DNA of 64,000 nucleotides, from positions 248,001-312,000 of the forward strand of contig NZ_JAJHPV010000013.1 in the NCBI RefSeq assembly GCF_020831365.1, given 5' to 3'. Below the pieces are notes generated by a model. The model saw only the letters and a program-made list of their open reading frames with translations, ran no database searches and had not been told where the DNA came from. The position numbers were made by a program, and so were the translations under genes. Source of the stretch: Massilia agrisoli. GTDB lineage: Bacteria > Pseudomonadota > Gammaproteobacteria > Burkholderiales > Burkholderiaceae_D. Positions 60,100-64,000 of this stretch are shown piece after piece; positions within the stretch are counted from its first letter, which is position 1, and every line of letters starts with the position of its first letter.

Positions 60100-62343
60100 T
60101 TACGGCCGCTCGCGTTCGACCCGGTTGACGCCGGTAACGCGGCGCAGGTTGCGGATCAGGTGGGCCAGGTGGACGCGGTCCTTTACCTGGATCGTGAAGC
60201 GCAGCTGCGTCATCACGTGTTCGTCGTCCTCGTCCATCCCCACGTAAGTGATGTTCGCATCGGACTCGCCGATTTCGGCCGCCACGCGCGCCAGGATGCC
60301 TTTTTCGTTGTTGATCAACAGGCGGATGCGGCAATCGAAGCGGCGGTTCAGTTCGGTGCCCCACTGGACTGGAATCCAGCGGTCCGGTTCCTTGGCGCGC
60401 AGGCGCTTGGCCGGCACGCAGTCGGTGGTGTGCACCACCAGCCCCTGGTCGCGGCGCAGCTGGCCCATGACCTGGTCACCCGGGATGGGCAGGCAGCACG
60501 CGGCCAGCTGGACCGACACGCCTTCGCTGCCGTAGATCGTTACCGGCTCCAGTTCCGAAGCGCCGGCGCTGGAGGCCGGCTGCATGCCGGTAAATTCATC
60601 GATCAGGCCAAAGATGTGGCGCGCCACCAGCGCGGCGACGCGCTTGCCGATGCCGATGTCGGCATACAGTTCTTCCATCGACTTGGCCGACGACTCGTTG
60701 AGCAGCTTCTCGATGGTCGGGTCGGGCAGGTCTGGGTTGATATTCAGTTGCGTCAGCGCCTGCGCCAGCAGCTCCTGGCCCAGTTCCACCGACTCGGTCA
60801 GGTTAATCGTGCGCAGGTGGTGGCGGATCGCGGAGCGCGCCTTGCCGGTGCGGACGAACGCCAGCCAGGTCGGGCTAGGCTGCGAATCCGGGTCGGTCTC
60901 GATTTCGACGATGTCGCCGTTGCGCAGTTCGGTGCGCAGGGCCGCGGGCTCGTTATTGATCTTGACCGAGACCGTGTGATCGCCGATGCCGGTGTGGATG
61001 GTATAGGCGAAATCGAGCGCGGTGGCGCCGCGCGGCAGCGCGATGATCTTCGACTTCGGCGTGAACACGTACACCGAGTCAGGGAACAGGTCGACCTTGA
61101 CGTGTTCCAGGAACTCGGCCGAGTCGCCGGTCTGCTGCTGGATGTCGAGCAGCGACTGCAGCCAGGCGTGGGTCTTCTGCTGCAGGTCCGACATGTTCGA
61201 GTCGCCGGTCTTGTACAGCCAGTGCGCCGCCACGCCCGATTCGGCGGTGCGGTGCATTTCCTGGGTGCGGATCTGGAACTCGACCGGGGTGCCGTAAGGG
61301 CCGATCAGGGTGGTGTGCAGCGACTGGTAGCCATTCAGTTTGCGGATCGCGATGTAGTCCTTGAACTTGCCCGGCATCGGCTTGTACAGGCCGTGCAGCG
61401 TGCCCAGCGCCACATAACAGTTGGCGAAATTGTCGACCACCACGCGGAAGCCGTACACGTCCAGCACCTGCGAGAACGACAGGTGCTTGTTGCGCATTTT
61501 TTTGTAGATGCCGTACAGGGTCTTTTCGCGGCCGTAGACTTCGGCCTGGATGCCCGCGCCGGCCAGCGTGTTCTTGACCGATTCGAGGATCTTCTTGACC
61601 ACTTCGCGGCGGTTGCCGCGCGCCGCCTTGACCGCTTTCGCGAGGGTGCGATAGCGCAGCGGGTACAGGTGCGAGAACGCCAGGTCCTGCAGCTCGCGGT
61701 AGATGTTGTTCAGGCCGAGGCGGTGGGCGATCGGCACATACACTTCCATGGTCTCGGCGGCGATGCGGCGCTTCTTGGCCGCGGTCATGTGCTCGAGCGT
61801 GCGCATGTTGTGCAGGCGGTCGGCCAGCTTGATCAGGATGACGCGCACGTCCGACGCCATCGCCAGCAGCATCTTGCGGAAGTTTTCCGCCTGCGCCTCG
61901 ATCAGGCTCTGGAATTCGATTTTTTCAAGCTTCGACAGGCCGTCGACCAGCGAGGCGACCGGTGCGCCGAAGCGCTCGATCAGTTCGTCCTTCTTGACGT
62001 CCTGGTCTTCCATCACGTCGTGCAGCAGCGCGGCCATGATGGCCTGGACGTCGAGCTTCCAGTCGGCGCAGATTTCAGCGACGGCGATCGGATGGGAGAT
62101 GTAGGGTTCGCCCGACTTGCGGACCTGGCCGAGGTGCATCTCGTCGGAAAAACGATAAGCTTCCTTGACCTTCTTCAGTTCGGAGGGGCTGAGGTATTCG
62201 GCCAGTTTGGCCGACAGCTGGGAAACCGATGCAACGCCGGGCGCGGGGGCTGGCGCTGCAGGTTCATGCTGCTTGGACCCCGGGCGTGAAGCCCGGGTAG
62301 TGGGCGTACTGGTTTGTGTCGAATCCGGTGTAGTCAGGCTCAT
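60100..62343 (-). CDS. spoT: Bifunctional (p)ppGpp synthase/hydrolase SpoT/Rel
   Basis: A 747-residue stringent-response enzyme. The hydrolase HD domain (about 60-210) has 'AIMAALLHDVMEDQDV' and 'ILIKLADRLHNMRTLEHMTA'. The synthase domain (about 250-400) has 'YGREKTLYGIYKKM' and 'VYGFRVVVDN'; the REK-type motif fits bifunctional enzymes. TGS (about 405-470) and a C-terminal ACT domain ending 'NLRRVTGVNRVERERP' follow. The ATG at 62343 was preferred over an in-frame TTG four codons upstream. It is downstream of rpoZ, the usual order. Confidence 0.97.
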   Translation of the reverse strand: MSLTTPDSTQTSTPTTRASRPGSKQHEPAAPAPAPGVASVSQLSAKLAEYLSPSELKKVKEAYRFSDEMHLGQVRKSGEPYISHPIAVAEICADWKLDVQAIMAALLHDVMEDQDVKKDELIERFGAPVASLVDGLSKLEKIEFQSLIEAQAENFRKMLLAMASDVRVILIKLADRLHNMRTLEHMTAAKKRRIAAETMEVYVPIAHRLGLNNIYRELQDLAFSHLYPLRYRTLAKAVKAARGNRREVVKKILESVKNTLAGAGIQAEVYGREKTLYGIYKKMRNKHLSFSQVLDVYGFRVVVDNFANCYVALGTLHGLYKPMPGKFKDYIAIRKLNGYQSLHTTLIGPYGTPVEFQIRTQEMHRTAESGVAAHWLYKTGDSNMSDLQQKTHAWLQSLLDIQQQTGDSAEFLEHVKVDLFPDSVYVFTPKSKIIALPRGATALDFAYTIHTGIGDHTVSVKINNEPAALRTELRNGDIVEIETDPDSQPSPTWLAFVRTGKARSAIRHHLRTINLTESVELGQELLAQALTQLNINPDLPDPTIEKLLNESSAKSMEELYADIGIGKRVAALVARHIFGLIDEFTGMQPASSAGASELEPVTIYGSEGVSVQLAACCLPIPGDQVMGQLRRDQGLVVHTTDCVPAKRLRAKEPDRWIPVQWGTELNRRFDCRIRLLINNEKGILARVAAEIGESDANITYVGMDEDDEHVMTQLRFTIQVKDRVHLAHLIRNLRRVTGVNRVERERP

Positions 62344-62421
62344 ACGCAAGTTCAATCAGCCGCGAAAATGATGAGTGGATAACAGGATGGCGGTTGACGA
62401 TGTCCAGGCACGCCCAGCGAC

Positions 62422-62625
62422 TTACATTGGGACCTTCTTCAGCATTTCCAGGCCGACTTTGCCGGCAGCGATTTCACGCAGCGCGACGACGGTTGGCTTG
62501 TCCTTGGCATCGACCTTCGGAGTGTGGCCTTGCAACAACTGACGAGCGCGATAGGTCGCGGCCAGGGTCAGCTGGAAGCGGTTAGGGATATTTTTCAAGC
62601 AATCTTCAATAGTAATGCGGGCCAT
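62422..62625 (-). CDS. rpoZ: RNA polymerase omega subunit RpoZ
   Basis: A 67-residue protein that helps assemble RNA polymerase and participates in the ppGpp response. The start '[20 protein letters not shown]' and '[14 protein letters not shown]' are diagnostic. The ATG at 62625 follows AGGAG; a longer frame upstream overlaps gmk. It lies in the standard gmk-rpoZ-spoT order. Confidence 0.96.
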   Translation of the reverse strand: MARITIEDCLKNIPNRFQLTLAATYRARQLLQGHTPKVDAKDKPTVVALREIAAGKVGLEMLKKVPM

Positions 62626-62669
62626 GATAACTCCTGTGATTCGGTCTGTACGGGGGTGTGCTTGCCGTG

Positions 62670-63314
62670 TCACGCTTGCTGCGCGTGGATGCCCAGTTGG
62701 GCAAACAGCGAGGCGTTGCGGGCCGCTTGCTGGGCAAATCGGCTGCGGGTGGCTTTGACGATCGCGCTTATCTCTGCCAGGGCGACGTTGAACTCTTCAT
62801 TGATAATAACATACTCGAACTCGGGAGCGTGAGCGATCTCGCCCCCGGCCGCCAGCAAACGGCGGGTGATGATGTGCGGTTCGTCGGTGCCGCGCTTGTG
62901 CAGGCGCTCCTCGAGGGCGGCGATCGACGGCGGCAAGATGAAGATGCCGGCCGCGTCCGGGAACTGCTTGCGCACCTGGCGCGCGCCCTGCCAGTCGATT
63001 TCCAGCAGGATGTCGGTGCCCGCTTTCATATCCTTTTCGACCATCAGGCGCGAGGTGCCGTAGTAGTTGCCATGCACTTCAGCCCATTCGAGGAACTCGT
63101 CGCGCGCGGTGCGCTCGATGAAGTCGTCGGCGGTGGTGAAATGGTACTCGCGGCCATCCACTTCGCCCGGGCGGGGCGGGCGGGTCGTGGTCGAGATCGA
63201 CAGCTTGATGCCTGGCTCCTGCGCCAGCAGCGCATTGACCAGGGTGGATTTGCCGGCGCCGGAAGGCGCTGCGACCACGAACAGGCTGCCGGAGAAGCCG
63301 GGGGAAGCTTGCAT
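62670..63314 (-). CDS. gmk: Guanylate kinase
   Basis: A 214-residue enzyme that turns GMP into GDP with ATP. The P-loop is '[20 protein letters not shown]' (near 13-32) and the GMP-binding region has '[19 protein letters not shown]'. Length is typical. It lies 44 bp upstream of rpoZ. Confidence 0.97.
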   Translation of the reverse strand: MQASPGFSGSLFVVAAPSGAGKSTLVNALLAQEPGIKLSISTTTRPPRPGEVDGREYHFTTADDFIERTARDEFLEWAEVHGNYYGTSRLMVEKDMKAGTDILLEIDWQGARQVRKQFPDAAGIFILPPSIAALEERLHKRGTDEPHIITRRLLAAGGEIAHAPEFEYVIINEEFNVALAEISAIVKATRSRFAQQAARNASLFAQLGIHAQQA

Positions 63315-63483
63315 GGGGGATCCTTTGAGTATTCCAGGGGTTAATGCCTAGTATACCGTTTCCGCCGGATTGCTACGATGATCTTTTTGCCGCTGGTCAA
63401 ATGTTGAGCGATTCCGTCATTCCCCGTAAGCCTCGGCGGCCCCGCTGTAAGCCATACCGCGCATCTTGGCCGCTGATCTGTAG

Positions 63484-63503
63484 GTTCCCGCGTTCGCGGG
63501 AAC
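63484..63503. repeat. Half REP element after yicC
   Basis: GTTCCCGCG-TT-CGCGGGAAC is a 20-bp palindrome of the same family as the 70-bp elements at 11.6 and 23.7 kb, but only one hairpin is present. It begins 6 bp after the yicC stop. Confidence 0.65.
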
Positions 63504-63509
63504 GACCCC

Positions 63510-64000
63510 TTATTCGAGGTTCTGCACCTGCTCGCGCATCTGCTCGATCAGCAGCTTCAGCTCCATCGACGCATCGGCCAGTTCCTTCACCGACGCTTTC
63601 GCGCCCAGGGTATTGGCTTCGCGGTTCAGCTCCTGCATCATGAAGTCAAGGCGCTTGCCGACCTGGCCGCCTTTTTTCAGGATGTGTCGGGTCTCGGTCA
63701 GGTGGGCCGACAGGCGTGACAGTTCTTCGGACACGTCAATACGGATGCCGTATAAGGTCACTTCCTGGCGGATGCGCTCGAACACTTCCTGGCGCGTCAG
63801 GGTCGAGGGGTTGCCATGGCCCGCCATGCCCAGCGCATCTTGCATGCGCTCGACTGCTTTCTGCTGGAACTGCGAGATCACTTGCGGAATCAGGGGAGTG
63901 ATGCGCTTGACGATGGCATCCATGGCGTCGATGCGCGACACCAGCATCGCTTCCAGCGCGGCGCCTTCGCGGCGGCGGCTGTCGACGAAGGCGGCGACCG
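63510..64000 (-). CDS. yicC: YicC family protein, N-terminus beyond the window
   Basis: The C-terminal ~163 residues of a YicC-type protein, an RNA-processing nuclease or stress factor family. The open frame runs to the window edge, and the sequence read near the edge ('AFVDSRRREGAALEAML') matches the family. The C-terminal half holds 'RQEVTLYGIRIDVSEELSRL' and 'FMMQELNREANTLGAKASVK', both diagnostic. The internal ATG at 63947 is not the true start. The order yicC-gmk-rpoZ-spoT is common in betaproteobacteria. Confidence 0.92.
   Translation of the reverse strand, partial: VAAFVDSRRREGAALEAMLVSRIDAMDAIVKRITPLIPQVISQFQQKAVERMQDALGMAGHGNPSTLTRQEVFERIRQEVTLYGIRIDVSEELSRLSAHLTETRHILKKGGQVGKRLDFMMQELNREANTLGAKASVKELADASMELKLLIEQMREQVQNLE

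Noticed and set aside
60160-62289. 709-residue plus-strand ORF opposite spoT
   Set aside because: Shadow of spoT codons; low-complexity Arg/Gln/Val sequence without a ribosome site.

Overview
The window looks like a chromosomal segment from a high-GC, motile betaproteobacterium, most likely Oxalobacteraceae (Massilia/Duganella/Janthinobacterium type). This is inferred from protein style, the yicC-gmk-rpoZ-spoT/greB neighbourhood, DUF4214 and M35 exoproteins, and the gene order of a complete flagellar locus. No database search was possible.

Layout. 1-8.1 kb holds surface and unknown genes: two glycosyltransferase-type ORFs (one cut by the window edge), a DUF4214/RTX-like exoprotein, a DUF4153 membrane protein and two unknown proteins. 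8.36-16.2 kb is flhB-flhA-flhF-flhG-fliA-motC-motD, tightly overlapping. 16.2-18.3 kb is a small insert with an M35-type zinc protease, a secreted protein resembling only that protease's N-terminal domain, and two tandem 186-bp inverted-repeat elements. 18.8-31.4 kb is flgN-flgM-flgA (minus) and flgB-flgL (plus). 31.4-32.5 kb is a REP-associated (Y1/RAYT) transposase between inverted 39-bp repeat arrays. 32.6-43.7 kb is fliR-Q-P-O-N-M-L-K-J-I-H-G-F (minus), with fliE divergent. 44.3-44.6 kb has a 64-bp perfect palindrome plus direct repeats. 44.6-51.7 kb is a late cluster: ycgR, an FlhB C-domain-only protein, a second FliK-like protein, fliT, fliS, fliD, flaG and fliC. 52.2-57.5 kb is signalling: GGDEF cyclase, NarL-type response regulator, histidine kinase and an Aer-like chemoreceptor. 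57.6-64 kb is housekeeping: greB, DUF3422, a heme-oxygenase-like protein, spoT, rpoZ, gmk and yicC (cut by the edge).

How it fits together. Nearly every structural part of the flagellum is encoded: export gate (FlhA, FlhB, FliO-R), ATPase complex (FliH-J), basal body and switch (FliE-G, FliL-N, FlgB-J), hook and junction (FlgD, E, K, L), cap and filament (FliD, FliC), chaperones (FlgN, FliS, FliT) and the FliA/FlgM checkpoint. FlhF/FlhG and MotC/MotD are the set seen in polar flagellates such as Pseudomonas. By eye, TAAA-N15-GCCGATAA sigma-28 promoters can be read before fliD (exact), flgM, flgK and (weaker) fliC. This supports a FliA late regulon that includes FliA's own inhibitor.

Most interesting: (i) the FliK-like plus FlhB-C-like pair behind fliDST; (ii) an FlhG whose DQAxGLR motif is intact but whose ATPase motifs are eroded; (iii) a solo palindrome that looks like the two ends of the RAYT element joined head to head; (iv) a secreted stand-alone copy of the M35 protease's N-terminal domain beside the protease. 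No CRISPR array, tRNA or rRNA was seen.
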